From Phorcus lineatus (taxonomy: Eukaryota; Mollusca; Gastropoda; Trochida; Trochidae), in assembly GCA_921293015.1 (NCBI GenBank), contig OV121095.1:40397484-40461483 (forward strand): DNA of 64,000 nucleotides, written 5' to 3'. Under the pieces are notes generated by a model that ran no database searches, was not told the origin of the DNA, and saw only the letters and a program-made list of their open reading frames with translations. This document shows, piece by piece, positions 35,974 to 47,773 of the stretch (the stretch's first letter is position 1; the number at the start of each line of letters is the position of its first letter). The position numbers and the translations under genes are program-made.

Positions 35974-37034
35974 AAAGGCACTAGTGCACACCAATATTTC
36001 GTATATGCATCTAATGCAACGATATTTCATATTATTCGATATTACTAACGAACTATTACGTTATTTATCTTGAATGTACGTATTCAGGTCAAAAATAGAT
36101 TCTAAAAGACCGGAAGTATTTAATGCAACGTTGCATTAAATCCGCCTTAACTGTGACCAAACGGCAGCCGTTATCTTAATGCAGTAAGAAAGCGTATACA
36201 TTTCTTCCGTCGGTTAAGTTACAAGATCGCTTAATCCTTTCTTAGTACAGAGTTTATGTCAACTGAAAAGCTCGTGCACACTTTACTACATCAGCCGTTT
36301 TCAACTGACCGTATTTCCCTCTGTACAGCTGACCATTGATTTTTTTTACTTCGGCAGATTTAATTATTTTCGTTATTGATAAGATATCAATTTTAAAGAA
36401 TAAGCTTTCAACAATGCAGTAAAGGCTAAAGTCATAGAATCACTTTTGTACGGCAACTTAACTGAACTCATTCTTCACGAGCACAAGTCGGATCACTTAC
36501 AACGATCATTCCTGTCGCATCTGCAAAGATTTAAATTTTTATACCAGTTTTACAGTTTAGGGCGACTCTGCTTATTGGCGTCTGCCGTTTCACACCGTAG
36601 GCCATCAAATCAAGTATAGCCCATCGCGAGTGCGATATACCGGGAATCAAGTAATTGCAGCGCAGATAATTATGACAGACATTTTTCTTTGAGTTTATCA
36701 CATTTTGTTCTTTCTGTATTTGAAAATTAGTAATTATCCGTTTTCATTGCACATTCAGCTGGGAAATGTCATAACTTTTGCAAAATGACGTGGTAAAGAC
36801 TTACGCTCGACAAAGTCAAAGGGTAGGGCGTTTTTAATTTTATTATCGAGGGCTAGAATGCATGCAGAGTTCTGAAAATTGTTGCAAACGTCAGAGGAAG
36901 ATTTCTTAGAGTGATGAACTATTTGTCTGGCGTGCATTACAATTTGCCTTGCAAAAATGAACCTATGACTTTAAGATTGTGCCTTTATCTCCATATGCCT
37001 TAAAATAGCCAATTTGACTGAAAAAGCGTGCTAT
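35974..37034 (-). mobile_element. ~1.06-kb interspersed repeat, copy 1 (non-coding DNA element)
   Basis: It begins AAAGGCACTAGTGCACACCA and ends TTTGACTGAAAAAGCGTGC. Much of it matches the 42150-43355 element in opposite orientation, including CATTAAATACTTCCGGTC (reverse), AGAACTCTG...TTGCAACAATT words and the inner GCAAGG end. No transposase was seen. It lies between the converging SLC16 and ZP genes. Confidence 0.7.
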
Positions 37035-37394
37035 ACATGTACTCGGAGTCGTTATAATCGTTGTCGTTATTATTTTGCCGTTAAGCTTTCAGAAAGTACG
37101 CCAATCTAGAAATCCATTTCAGTAATAAGAGGGAAATTCAATCTTTAATGCATCTAGCATACTAACGTAAGGCTATTTGAATCAATCGTGGTGTATAACC
37201 TCCCTTTCCGCAATCTTGTCTGCAGGAAAGTTGGACAATAATGAGTTTGAATTACGCTCTAAGTAAAGGTACATTCAGAAATTCTTTTTCTGCAATTGCA
37301 CCCGGCAGCAAAAGTGTGGAGCCAACTATTTCGTTCTATCCTTAAAGCTTAGCGCCAAGCAAGGAACCAACAACTCCCTTCAATGTGTTAGAAT

Positions 37395-37470
37395 GACGCG
37401 GCCGGGAATCGAACTCCGGCCTCGAAGATAAGAGCGGACGCTCTGGTAACTTAGCCAACTCCTCCCCGGT
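37395..37470 (-). mobile_element. tRNA-like SINE head (second family)
   Basis: On the minus strand it reads GGGGAGGAGTTGGCTAAGTT with an A-box-like part, then GGAGTTCGATTCCCGGCC, a clean B box. The 3' body is different from the SINE at 8495. Mismatched arms and lack of a proper acceptor stem argue against a working tRNA gene. Confidence 0.55.
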
Positions 37471-37613
37471 ACATTTTAACGCAGGAATATTAATGGATCC
37501 TTTAGTCACCTAACGGAATTAGTATATCACTTAACAAAATCTATGAACGTTGACTTGTCAATCATCTTGAGGAATCTTTCAATAAAAGAAAACTGACAAA
37601 ATATGTTGTACAC

Positions 37614-37619
37614 TTTATT
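37614..37619 (-). terminator. Poly(A) signal of the ZP-domain gene
   Basis: AATAAA on the minus strand 34 bases past the stop codon of the ZP-domain gene. Confidence 0.55.
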
Positions 37620-37652
37620 TAGAAAATTCCACCACCAGGAAGGAGGAGGGTC

Positions 37653-39743
37653 TCAGTAGCTCTTAGAGTGTTTCACACTGGCCACTCCGCCCCTAGATCC
37701 AGTACCCAGAAGGATGACTGGTTGGGTTCCAGCGTTCACAAGAACTTTGCGGCGAGGAATCACCTGGGCAATTACACCTGGAACAGTGAATAGTAAATTG
37801 TATAGCAACAGTGTAATGACAGTACAGCAATCTCGTTGAAATAAAATTATTGCTTCACTACGCGAGGCTGAATATAGATCTCACAAGGCCCCCTTTACGC
37901 AAGCCACTAGGTCCATCTGTGACTCCAATTTGACCTCTTGATTTCAATCACAAAGGGTTTCTCTCACGACGGCCATAAATTAGATTCCGAGAATACAAGT
38001 GTTTGTCACTAACCTGGCAATGTCCCCCGCCTAAGCTTTATTTGATGATATTGCCTTTATAATATATAACAACTTGTCAAAGTGTCACGGTGACCTTGAC
38101 CTTATTTTCAATGTCCGAGTCATCCATCCGCCGTTGTAGGTGCTCCAACTCCGCTCCAGGTGCTAAGATTTACGAGATATCGCGTTAACAATGTATTACA
38201 CAGTGGTCAGTGTCCTGTGACCTTGAAAATGAGGTCAAGGTCACCAAAGTCGACTGGGTCTTCCTCCATTGAAAGCGTCACCAAATCTGAACACTCTAGG
38301 TGCTAAACGTCATGACTTATCATGTTATCAATAATCCGGACGTACAGACGTACGGACAGACGCCGCTGAATTCATAGTTCCCAGTTCCACGTTGTGACGG
38401 GGGACAATTACATGAAGTTGACACGCTTATAATCTTTCCCTACACGTGATGCGATAACTTATAGAATATAATGTGCCATCTTACATGTTTTATCTGAAAT
38501 ATAACAACTACACATCCTCCAGTCATTAAATAAAACCCAGTCTATCAAATGTCACTCATGTCGTTAAAGGCGCTCTTTTTTTCCTTACTGAAATAGCAAT
38601 TGTGGCAGAACAAAGTCCACTAAGTAGTCCTTAAAACATCAAATCTCACCTCGCTTTATACGGCTTTTGTCCAGGACACAGGAGCTCTGAATAGACAAGA
38701 GTAGTGATCAACTGGATAGTTCGAGTCGGAATGGCATAAGATGCAGGAACTTTATCAAAAGGGTTCAAGTCATGTCGCTCAGACTAACAAGTTTTATACT
38801 TGGCTCGGAACATACTATTTGTGCATGTATTTACATGGCATTACGGCATCAATTCATACAAAATACAATTTAAAAATTTTAAAAATACCCATGCAAAGAA
38901 GTTAATTTTACATTGGCAATACATACCATTCGCATTATCCCTCCTCCACTTAGAGAGGGGTCAAGAAAGAAAACTACCATTCTCGAAACTGTCGAGACGT
39001 GATCAAGAGGGACAAATTTGATACCTACTGTGTTATTTTAAACTTTTCAGTTCTGTCGTATCGATGCGAACAAATTCAAAATATATGGCAATACACAATA
39101 TTCGCTTGATGCAGGGGCCAAGAAATAAACTACCATTCTTGAAACTGTCAGGCATGTTCAAGAGTGTAACGTACCCCACCACAGCCGCTAGTGGACTGTA
39201 GAGTGAAGTTGCACTCGAACCGGAGGGTCGGGTCCACGTTGATGCTGAACAGCTTGAAGTAAGGACTGACAGTCGTACTGCCGTTTGTCATGAAGCCTTT
39301 GTCCTTGGGGAACACCACTCCATCTCCACACCTGTAAACAAAGGTTAGTTCCAAGAGTGCCATGTTTTCCGGAATACTTTGAGGCTTACCGTAATGTAGC
39401 TTAAGGATAAAAATTGTCAGTCATTTTATTTTTATTATTATGCATTAAACATTAAATTTTCACTTCGTTAATGACCCGTCAAAAAGTACAAAAGATATAA
39501 ATTAAAGCATGATTTGATATACAAGTTTATCAAAACTACAGTTGATGAATACTCAAAGTTACTTTAAATGAGTGAGTTGGTGTTTAACGCCGCTTTCAAG
39601 ATTATTTCACTTATTTCGCGGCTGCTAGTAGTATTGCAGGGAGAAAGCCCGCAACACTATTGTGGTTATGCATTGCGGTGAAACCTGCGAGCATCGGATG
39701 TACTTAAAATGACCTTTGAAATTAAAAGAAGATCGATTTAACA

Positions 39744-39812
<69 letters not shown>

Positions 39813-42800
39813 CTGAAATACAGAATCGTAAGGTCGCCTTTCCTCTATACAAATGGCTACAGAACATTTATACGTTAACATACTGTAGCACATTTTATGA
39901 AGTGAATAAAAGGGTCTCACGAATTGCAAAACAATGTTTTCAGTTGGAAAGCAGCAAAACAATTGGGTAATGCAACGCTAAATATAATTTCCCTGAAAAA
40001 TGCTTTAAAGGTGACCTCTTTACAATGGGCATATGAATGAAGTTTCACGTGGCATTACACATGTTCAGCTCTGTTTATTAATTTGATGTTCAACGCCCAA
40101 AGAAAATTTACTTATCATGAAATAACTTAAAGGATAAATACTTAAATACAAAAACACATAAACGCGCAAGAGTGCCTTTAACGAACCCTTCCAGATAAAC
40201 TCACCCTGCCCGGATGACCGAGAAGCGAGCGTTCTTGCTGTCTAGGGCGTCACAGGAGACCGGCTTCAAACACTTCTCAGCTCCTGCACAGAAAGTTTGT
40301 TCACTCCGTGATCAACCTTCGCAGTTATACACTTAAAATTTTGCTGAGCATAAAGCATAAAGTGAATTAATGTTTACTTTACTCAACTGTACCGATGTGG
40401 AATGATTTCAATGTACTCGTGCATTAATGTGGCCGAAGAATATAAACTGGTATATTGGTATAATATTTGGCACATTCATGCAAATGAACGTGTAATTGTG
40501 GAGACTGAATACAGTTATACTATGCAACTCTACGCCCCCCGCCCTAGCCTCTTACTAACTTGTAAAACTAAGTAATTGGGAATGAAAGTTTGTAAAAGGT
40601 TTTACGTCCAATACTTCGAAAATGTTATCTCGCATAAGGCGACGAGAGTTCGTTGGCCATACATTGTGGCGACACCAATGATCATCAGCTAGAACCTGTC
40701 AATCACGTGTGCTCCAACTGAAATTCAGTGTACATTTTATAACTTTTCTGAAAGTATACTAATCACTACAGCAGAAATTGTCTAGCACCGTCGACATTAG
40801 AGCCTGGGGCATCTGCAACCCATACCGAGCGGTCTTGCAAAGGTTAGTCAAAATCACGATGAAAACGCGTGAAAGATAACTTATTTACGATACGATTACT
40901 CAAGAGGTTATTGAAGCCGTTTAACGCCAAAAGAATGCAATACTTTCTTGCTACTAGTGTAATACGGATGTATTTCACTCTGAAGAGTGATCCGGTGGAG
41001 AGTGCCACAATTTTAAACTTAATATAACGTCATAACTTTTCTTGTTGGCAACCCTGGATCCTTGACCAGTCTTAAAGAGCAATATTGTGAACAACGGTAC
41101 CCTGCAAGCTTCACAACAAGTACCTTCGAAAGTGGCCATGAGCTGCACAGTTCTCCCCAGCCCAATAGTTGCCCCGGCCAGATCCTCGCCCAACACGTCC
41201 ACCATACATAGGGTTACGGTGGAGTCCGATGTTCCATTTACATAGGCCTCTATGTCATGGGCGGCGATCAAGCTGTGAAGGGTTAAAGAGTAAGAAATCA
41301 CACGGCAGGGTACAGTTTAGTTACATGTTTAGGCTAGCTAACCTATTGATTGCCTGAAAGATCCCTGACCACCTCGTATTCGAGCTAACCAGAGGAGCCG
41401 ACTTTTCACCGTGAGTTTTTCCGTTTCCGTAACAGTATAGTACTAGTACTTGGTAGTTGACCAACAGTAGTACATTACATCATTGAAAACGGGCAGGGTC
41501 GTTAACTCACGTTTCATCAACCTCATGGCTCTCGGACGTCTCATTGCCGCCCCTGTCGAAGCTGCAGGTGACCGTGAATTCCTCAGTGTATTGGTGGACC
41601 AAACTCCCAGGCTCGCCGTACGATACCAGCACAACCGCTGCGTACACAAAGACGTCTTTGCGTTTCTGCGAATAGATGGCAATGTGTATAATTGAGAATG
41701 CTGAAAGTTAACCAGTGACTATCAAATGACCTCATTGATAGCCATTCTTCGTTATTCTCCGCGTAACAAAGAAGTTGTTCATAAAAAAATTTCTTTTCTC
41801 AACTATCAAATGATCAATTTACATTTGTGATTAAGGTATTGATCAATATAAATCAAGGTTTGAAATAAGTGAGCGAGTCTTAAGCGCCGCTTGGGAATAT
41901 TTCACTTAGAACCGGACAAGAATAGTTTCAGCTTATATTTATTACTTTTGCCAAGAAACTAAGCAAATATCTGCTCTAGCACTTCTACATTTACTTGGCA
42001 ACTTGGTTAGGTATAAGTGCATGCATTCGGATCTAGGTAAAATGTCGGAAATATTAGCGTCACGATAGAAATGCGATCGATGGCTTGACAATGGTACTTT
42101 AAAAAAGTTATCTCGTGATTAGTTGGGATTTTTTTATACGCGACTATTTAAAGGCACTAGTGCACGCTTTTACGGTTTAAATTGGCTATTTTAAGGTTTA
42201 AGAGGACTTATGGATTCACTTAAGCTTTCTATCGATGCAATGAAATACATAAAATTCTTTACCATTGACCTGCAATCACCAATGAAAAATATTTAGACAG
42301 CCGCTGTCGGCTTGGACATATAACAAACCTAAGGTAAGCTGTGCACAAAACGGATAAATCATAGACAGTAGAAAGCGGCTGAACCATTAATATGTGCAGC
42401 TGTTGAATTTACCTAAACTCTGAACTAAGAGCAAATAATGAATTATGTTTTATGAAAGCAATGTTGTAAATAAACCGATTTAATAACACTGCATTAGCAT
42501 TGCTTTTAGATTGACCAAAGCGGCTGCCGTTTCCGCTTTTTTGGTTATAAGCAAAATCTTAAAGTCATAGTCTCATTTTTGCAAGGTAAATTGTAATAAA
42601 TGCCGGACAAATAGTTCACCACTCACAGAAATCTTTCCCCTGACGTTTGCAACAATTTTCAGAACTCTGAAGGCATTCTAGCCCTCAATAATGAAGTTCA
42701 AACTACCCTACCCTACCCGAATATAATGTTTTTTGCGAGCGTTAGTCCTTACCACGTCATTTCGCAAAGGCCGTGACGAAGAACACATAAATTTCCCACC

Positions 42801-45800
42801 TGAATATCCAAGAAAATAGCTAATAGCTTATGCTTTTTCAAATAAAGAAATAACAAAAAGGTGGTAAACTCAGTGAAGAATGCGTCTGTCATAAGTATCG
42901 GCGCTGCGAAGACTAGATTTCCGGTGTTTCTTACTCGCGATGGGATTGCACTTGATTCGGTACCTCATCGGTCTTAAACGGCATACGCCAATAAGCTGCT
43001 TCATCCAAAATTGTAAAACGGGCATAAAAGTGAAAATCTTTGCAAATGCGACAGGAAATATTTGTGTTAGCGATCAGATTATGTTCGTGAAGAATAATTA
43101 GTTCAGTTTAGTTGCCTTACAAAAATGAGACTGACTTTAATATTTCCGATATCGTAGTACATGCGGATTTATTGTAACGTAACATTAAATACTTCCGGTC
43201 TTTAAAAATCAACTTTACTACCAGAATTCGTAAATATTTGTTAAATAACTTACTAGGTAGATTACTTGAGTGAGGATCTCGAATAATATCGAGATATATG
43301 CAGTATCTGTGCATTCGTTGTGTTAAAGAAATATTGGTGTGCACTAGTGCGTTTAAGTACGCAGTAGAAATTGTATGAATAACTAGTACCATAGATTACC
43401 ACAAGACTTTGCGTTTCGGCTTAGAATAACGGTTTCTAGTTTCACAACTACCAAACATTTCCTTACTGTGTATTGGTTGGTTTAACCATTTTATTCAAAA
43501 TGGAACCAAGTTCTGGAACTCGCAAAACATGTTATGTAACACGGGATACATTATTTTAAGTGTCCCTCTTCATCCAGCAATAATTTGTGTTGTGTTGAGG
43601 AGAGGCGACTTGGTATTTATTTGATTTTAATCACGGCTGCTTGTATATATTGGACAGATTACTTAAGTGCTTTATCTGCTGCATAGTTTTAAACTTAAGA
43701 GCTGCAAATGAAAAAAGGAGTGATGTTTGTCACGAAACCAGGGAAATGATGTAAATGGATTTGAGAATGTTCTTGGAGTCTAGCGAATATAAGGATCCTC
43801 GTGTAATAATCCCTTAAAGGTACTTACTATGAACTTGCATGGTTGTGTGCCAGGAGAGTTCTGGAAGGAGAAAGGCATCTCGAAGTTGACGTTGTCCTTG
43901 GTGGTGAAGTTGACTTCTACATCGTCCTTGCAGATAGCTCGAGCATTGGCGTTAAGGTCAGTCACCATCCTCAGCTTACCGTCATCTAAGCCGTCGCTGC
44001 CGCATTCTGGAGTAACTGTTAATAACGCATCAATTTGTTTACTTTCTTGAACTCTCTTCTTCCTTGTCAAACGAAACTCAACTAATTTAATGTCAAAGTC
44101 AACCACTTTCTGAATGAAGGTCCGTGGTTTAATTAGATTTTTTTGTCAGAATGCCGAAGACCCAAGCTATTGTCTTGTTATATCTTTTGAACTCAGCAGA
44201 AAGTTAATGTATATATAATGTATGTATATAATATTCTCACAAGTGTCCATTTGAGTGTCAATCATATACAGAATGTTTTACATGATAAATTTAAGTATTT
44301 CATACTAGCCCTTATGCGTTTACAAGGACATTTTAAAAAAGAATTATAAGTGTTTAAGACAAGATTTTCAAGAGAACCTCACTGAAATGCTTACCATCCG
44401 AATCAAACCTGATGGAGTAAGCATATACTCCGTAACTTCTATTTAGCAAAAGTGTATTTATGTACATCACTTATTTCAAAGATTTAAAACTTACTTTGCA
44501 AAATGTATCCACTCGGGATATCCGCCTTGATACAAACCTGTGCAAGATATTTTATAATTAGTAAAGCACATCATCTTGCCGATTCCATGTAAGCAAATTT
44601 AATTTAGAAGAACAATTGGGTTTTTTCAAATAGAATAGTTTAGCATTCATTTAGGAAGATGTGCCATGAATAAGTTGCCAAATAGCATCTGACCACTGAT
44701 AGTCATGTCATATCTATTAGGTTACTTTCCTTGACCAAATGTTGAATGCGTACCAAATGGAAAGTGATTACCATCACAACAATTCTATTCATGCAATTGT
44801 AGAAACGATTTATTGGATAACACGTTAAACAGGCACACTGGTTCAATTAACATTAAAACAAGAATAAAAATGACGTTTTTTAACTTACTTCGTACGAGAA
44901 TAAGACTATTATAAGCACATTAGAAATTCTATATGAGGATAGCGAAAGTACGATCAACACAAATCTTAATTACATGATATACAAATTCATTGGAAATTTA
45001 TTTACGGTCCAAAGGGCAGAAAGGTTATGTGTTTTTTTACATATCAATAAAAGCATATTTAGATAATTTAGATACTAACATTAATAAAAACATGACTTCA
45101 TTAGTCCGTTGGAAATTTTGATCCTTTAAGGAAGGGCATATCTTTAGATGGCAAATTAACAGTCAGGCCCGAGTCTATTTTCCCCCCCCCCCCCCTTTGT
45201 TTCCTCTTTATTTCAATGTTTGTATGAAAAAATAGAATATTATAAGTTTCATGAGGCATCTGACCCTTTTCTGCAGATTGAGAAAAAACTGTATTTGGTC
45301 TCACCGACGCTGTAAGCGGGTGTTTTTCTTAAATAAATAATCTGTCATGACCTATAAAGTATAAAGTACGGGCCTGACAGTTACAATAAATCAAGGGTAT
45401 CCAAATTCGCTTCAATTCGTTTAACTGTTCTGGTCCACATCATCGTTTCAACTTATTCACAAATACAGCATACACCAGAACGTTGTGACAGTTGATCGAT
45501 TCTGTACTAGAGGTAAATGTAAAAACAGGTGAAGCAAGGCGATTTGTGGTTTAACGTCGCTTTCGAAATTATTTCATTTATATTAAGAAAGCCCGCAACA
45601 CCATTGTCGCTTTACATTGCGGTGAAACCTGCGAGCATCGGCTGGAACAAGCGAATCATTGTAGTACTGTACTGAAATTCAGTGTAGTATTGCACCGAAA
45701 CGTGACTGCGTGTAGAAAAGTTTTCTACTGCAGACAAAGTTGCCGAGGCCCTGTCTCGGGATTCGAACCACGGACGTTATGATCCGAAGCCGCACGCGCT

Positions 45801-45990
45801 AACCACTGCACTATCCCGCCCCCGAATGAAAAAGGACTATTCAAATTCCGTTCATGACTATTACTGAATACAATAGTATCCAACAGATCATTTCACAATG
45901 CACTTTCAACTATATAACCCATTGGATATAAAAGGTGATAAATACACTCACGGAGAGGCAGAAAGCCCACGTAAGAATTGAAGCGATCAT
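37653..45990 (-). CDS. Secreted ZP-domain protein, complete
   Basis: ZP domains polymerise into extracellular coats and filaments (egg coats, epithelial matrices). Nine exons join to 323 aa: 45952-45990, 44495-44537, 43828-44015, 41511-41665, 41124-41272, 40205-40283, 39175-39331, 38650-38686, 37653-37777; phases 0,1,0,2,1,2,0,1. The start ATG at 45990 gives a signal peptide (MIASILTWAFCLS...). ZP-N has Cys32, 56, 87 and 124 with YAAVVLVSY; ZP-C has Cys164, 196, 202, 219, 258, 268 and 273 and the typical SPYFKLF...LRFECNF run. A furin-type site RIKR (279-282) follows, as in ZP proteins that are trimmed before assembly. No clear transmembrane anchor follows it; the 41-residue tail has only the short run VILLG. 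N-glycosylation sites include N131ET and N154GT. The first two exons are short and least certain. The cell type cannot be told from sequence. Confidence 0.87.
38021..38406. mobile_element. MITE-like repeat with TGTCCCCCG ends
   Basis: TGTCCCCCGC at the left is matched inversely by ACGGGGGACA at the right (386 bp). Inside are GGTGACCTTGACCTTATTTT and GAGGTCAAGGTCACC, words common in molluscan interspersed repeats. It is non-coding and lies in intron 8 of the ZP gene. Confidence 0.65.
39571..39700 (-). mobile_element. tRNA-derived SINE, 5'-truncated
   Basis: Only the 3' half is present: on the plus strand it reads from AGTGAGTTGGTGTTTAACGC to GCGAGCATCGGATG. Near-perfect flanking repeats TACTTTAAATG (39560-39570) and TACTTAAAATG (39701-39711) look like the target duplication. 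5' truncation fits target-primed insertion. Confidence 0.8.
39748..39809. repeat. (TA)n microsatellite
   Basis: About 31 uninterrupted TA units. The Ile-Tyr repeat open frames on both strands here are artefacts of it. Confidence 0.97.
41874..41916 (-). mobile_element. Short SINE/LINE tail fragment
   Basis: AGTGAGCGAGTCTTAAGCGC and CGCTTGGGAATATTTCACTT match the tail shared with the 39571, 45528 and 61458 insertions; nothing of the head remains. Confidence 0.55.
42150..43355 (+). mobile_element. ~1.2-kb interspersed repeat, copy 2 (non-coding DNA element)
   Basis: The ends are inverted: TTAAAGGCACTAGTGCAC at the left and GTGCACTAGTGCGTTTAA at the right, so a TTAA target is possible. A second inverted pair lies inside (about 42567-43140: GTCATAGTCTCATTTTTGCA and TTACAAAAATGAGACTGACT), which suggests one element within another. 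It is in intron 3 of the ZP gene and in opposite orientation to the copy at 35974. Confidence 0.75.
45182..45195. repeat. C14 homopolymer run
   Basis: An uninterrupted C run in intron 1 of the ZP gene; its length may vary or be misread. Confidence 0.9.
45528..45824 (-). mobile_element. tRNA-derived SINE, near full length
   Basis: It is the same family as 8495-8806, reversed. On the minus strand the head reads CGGGGGCGGGATAGTGCAGT with GGTTCGAATCCCGAGACAGG as B box, then the body and the GTTAAAC tail. It is moderately diverged, with a short deletion near the tail. It lies in intron 1 of the ZP gene. Confidence 0.9.
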
Positions 45991-46855
45991 GGATATCTGG
46001 AAGTAAAATTAAAGTTACCAAACAAGAAAATTAATTAATTAACAAAGTCCTGCCTTTCTGTTTAAAAGATTCGATACAATGTGTTTATTACTATCAAAAT
46101 AAGAAATAAAGGGGGAAACCTTACATAACAATATGCAAATATTTATAATTATTGACCCTTTTACAAATACCGAGGCAAATATGTTAATGTTGCTAATATA
46201 ACAATATTACACAAATGGATTTAGAGAATATACAGTTTATCTTCAGTTGAACTGATAGTAACTTACATTACTACTTCCAGCTGGGGCGACGATAGAAATG
46301 CACGTGAATAACGTGTAAACCCGCTCGAGTCTATTTAAAATCTTAGAGCTGCGTTTCGGCGAGTGGTTCTCGGGATGATCAAATGCGGTAGGTATTATAA
46401 ATAAAGATAATAAATCCCATACTTTAGGCTTTGGTAAGCGTTATATAGAGACTCGTTAACTTACTTAAATTTCCATTGATAACTGAATCTTTAACAACTT
46501 ATAGTATGCCTAACCAAGTTTCTAACTTGGAAAATAACGACTAATTCGAGACTCTCAGTTTCATTAAAGTATGATCACTAAAATGCTGACTGGGTAACGT
46601 TGTGAAGCAAACATCATGACTTATTTAAGTGAGATTAATCTTATTCTTAAAAAATGAATGTTAGGGTCATGTTTTGTCACACGCGCAAGTAGGATAATTT
46701 TGAAAACTGACCACTAATTTTGTACGTGGACGTTAGACCAAAACCATTTTAAGTAAAACCTGTTCCTTCTTCTTGTATAACTAATGGCGATATCACAGGT
46801 GTTTGAACGTAATCAATATCTAAATCTATATAAAAGATTTATACATGTAATAATT

Positions 46856-47092
46856 CATCATCCAAATCTGTTTTACAGGAGATATCCTTTGTGAGAGCTC
46901 AAGCGATATCTCCTTGGATACACAGAGAATCTCACCCATGTTGATACAATAAAAAAAGTAAAACAACTGTGATGTAATGAACTTGACTGTAACAGGGCAT
47001 TGTTCAAAATGTACTGTCAAAACGATATCTCCTAGCAGATATCCTTGATCTTCCACAAGCGATATCTCCTGTTGAACACAGTTTTGGATGAT
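46856..47092. mobile_element. Palindromic element built on AGGAGATATC
   Basis: Its outer arms are TCATCATCCAAATCTGTTTT...ACAGGAGATATC and the inverse GATATCTCCTGTT...CAGTTTTGGATGAT. Inside, GATATCTCCT or its complement occurs further times (near 46911 and 47022). It is 237 bp and non-coding. Confidence 0.7.
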
Positions 47093-47364
47093 AAATCACT
47101 TTGAAAGTACATTTTTAACAATTGCTTGGCTTTGCCAAGTACATGCGAAAAATTACCTTTAAGCGCCCGGCAATAAAACTAGATTAGATCTCAAGACGAT
47201 TGATTTAGACAAAACAACCCGTCTGAGATCTTCACGTTGATAGTTACGACCTTCACAGATAAACAGAAAATGAAATGTAGAGCAAGAACTTACACCGATG
47301 GTTTATGCTTGAGAACCTTTATATTGGTTAGCTGAGTACACGTCACGAATTGTGTTTACGTGAG

Positions 47365-47512
47365 CTTACGTCCCATTTTTGCAAGGCAAATTGTAATGCA
47401 CGCCGGACAATTAGTTCATCACTCCCAATATTGGTGTAAATGATCAGATTTTTGCTCATGAAGAATAATTAGCCCAGTTTAGTTGCCTTACAAAATTGAT
47501 TTTATGACTTTA
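47365..47512 (+). mobile_element. Short derivative of the inner element of the ~1.2-kb repeat
   Basis: It keeps both ends of the inner inverted-repeat element seen at 42567-43140 (CATTTTTGCAAGGCAAATTG at the left, TTTAGTTGCCTTACAAAATTG at the right) and the words next to them, but lacks the roughly 400-bp middle. Confidence 0.7.
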
Positions 47513-47669
47513 AGATCGATGTCGAGAGGGAAAAAAATGGAATTTGCATCCCGGTAGAGTCGATATTAGAGTCTTATTCGTCAAAACAATAGTGGACTTA
47601 ATCAGACTGCTTCTCATTGTACTTTTGAAGACAGTTTTTGTAACGCATTAAATGCCATATTATTTGTAG

Positions 47670-47675
47670 TTTATT
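47670..47675 (-). terminator. Candidate poly(A) signal of sulfotransferase B
   Basis: AATAAA on the minus strand, 99 bases past the stop codon, close to the spacing seen for sulfotransferase A. Confidence 0.5.
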
Positions 47676-47773
47676 GCTATCTACGTGAAAAAGGATTTAT
47701 CACGTAAAGGAATCACGTGTATGTTATCCAGCAGCTGAGCCGTTATCCAGAAATCTCTCATTTGCCTCCTCTA

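Larger units (their letters stand above)
45991..47773. other. Intergenic stretch between the ZP gene and sulfotransferase B
   Basis: No gene was recognised. It holds a palindromic element (46856-47092), a small repeat derivative (47365-47512) and the poly(A) signal of sulfotransferase B. A CCAG acceptor just before the ZP start codon hints at a 5' UTR exon somewhere near 46000-46500. Confidence 0.5.

Noticed and set aside
39716-39970. Ile-Tyr repeat proteins on both strands
   Set aside because: They are produced by the (TA)n microsatellite at 39748-39809.
41483-41695. 70-codon plus-strand open frame
   Set aside because: It is the antisense shadow of ZP-domain exon 4 (41511-41665), which has splice sites, correct phase and ZP motifs.
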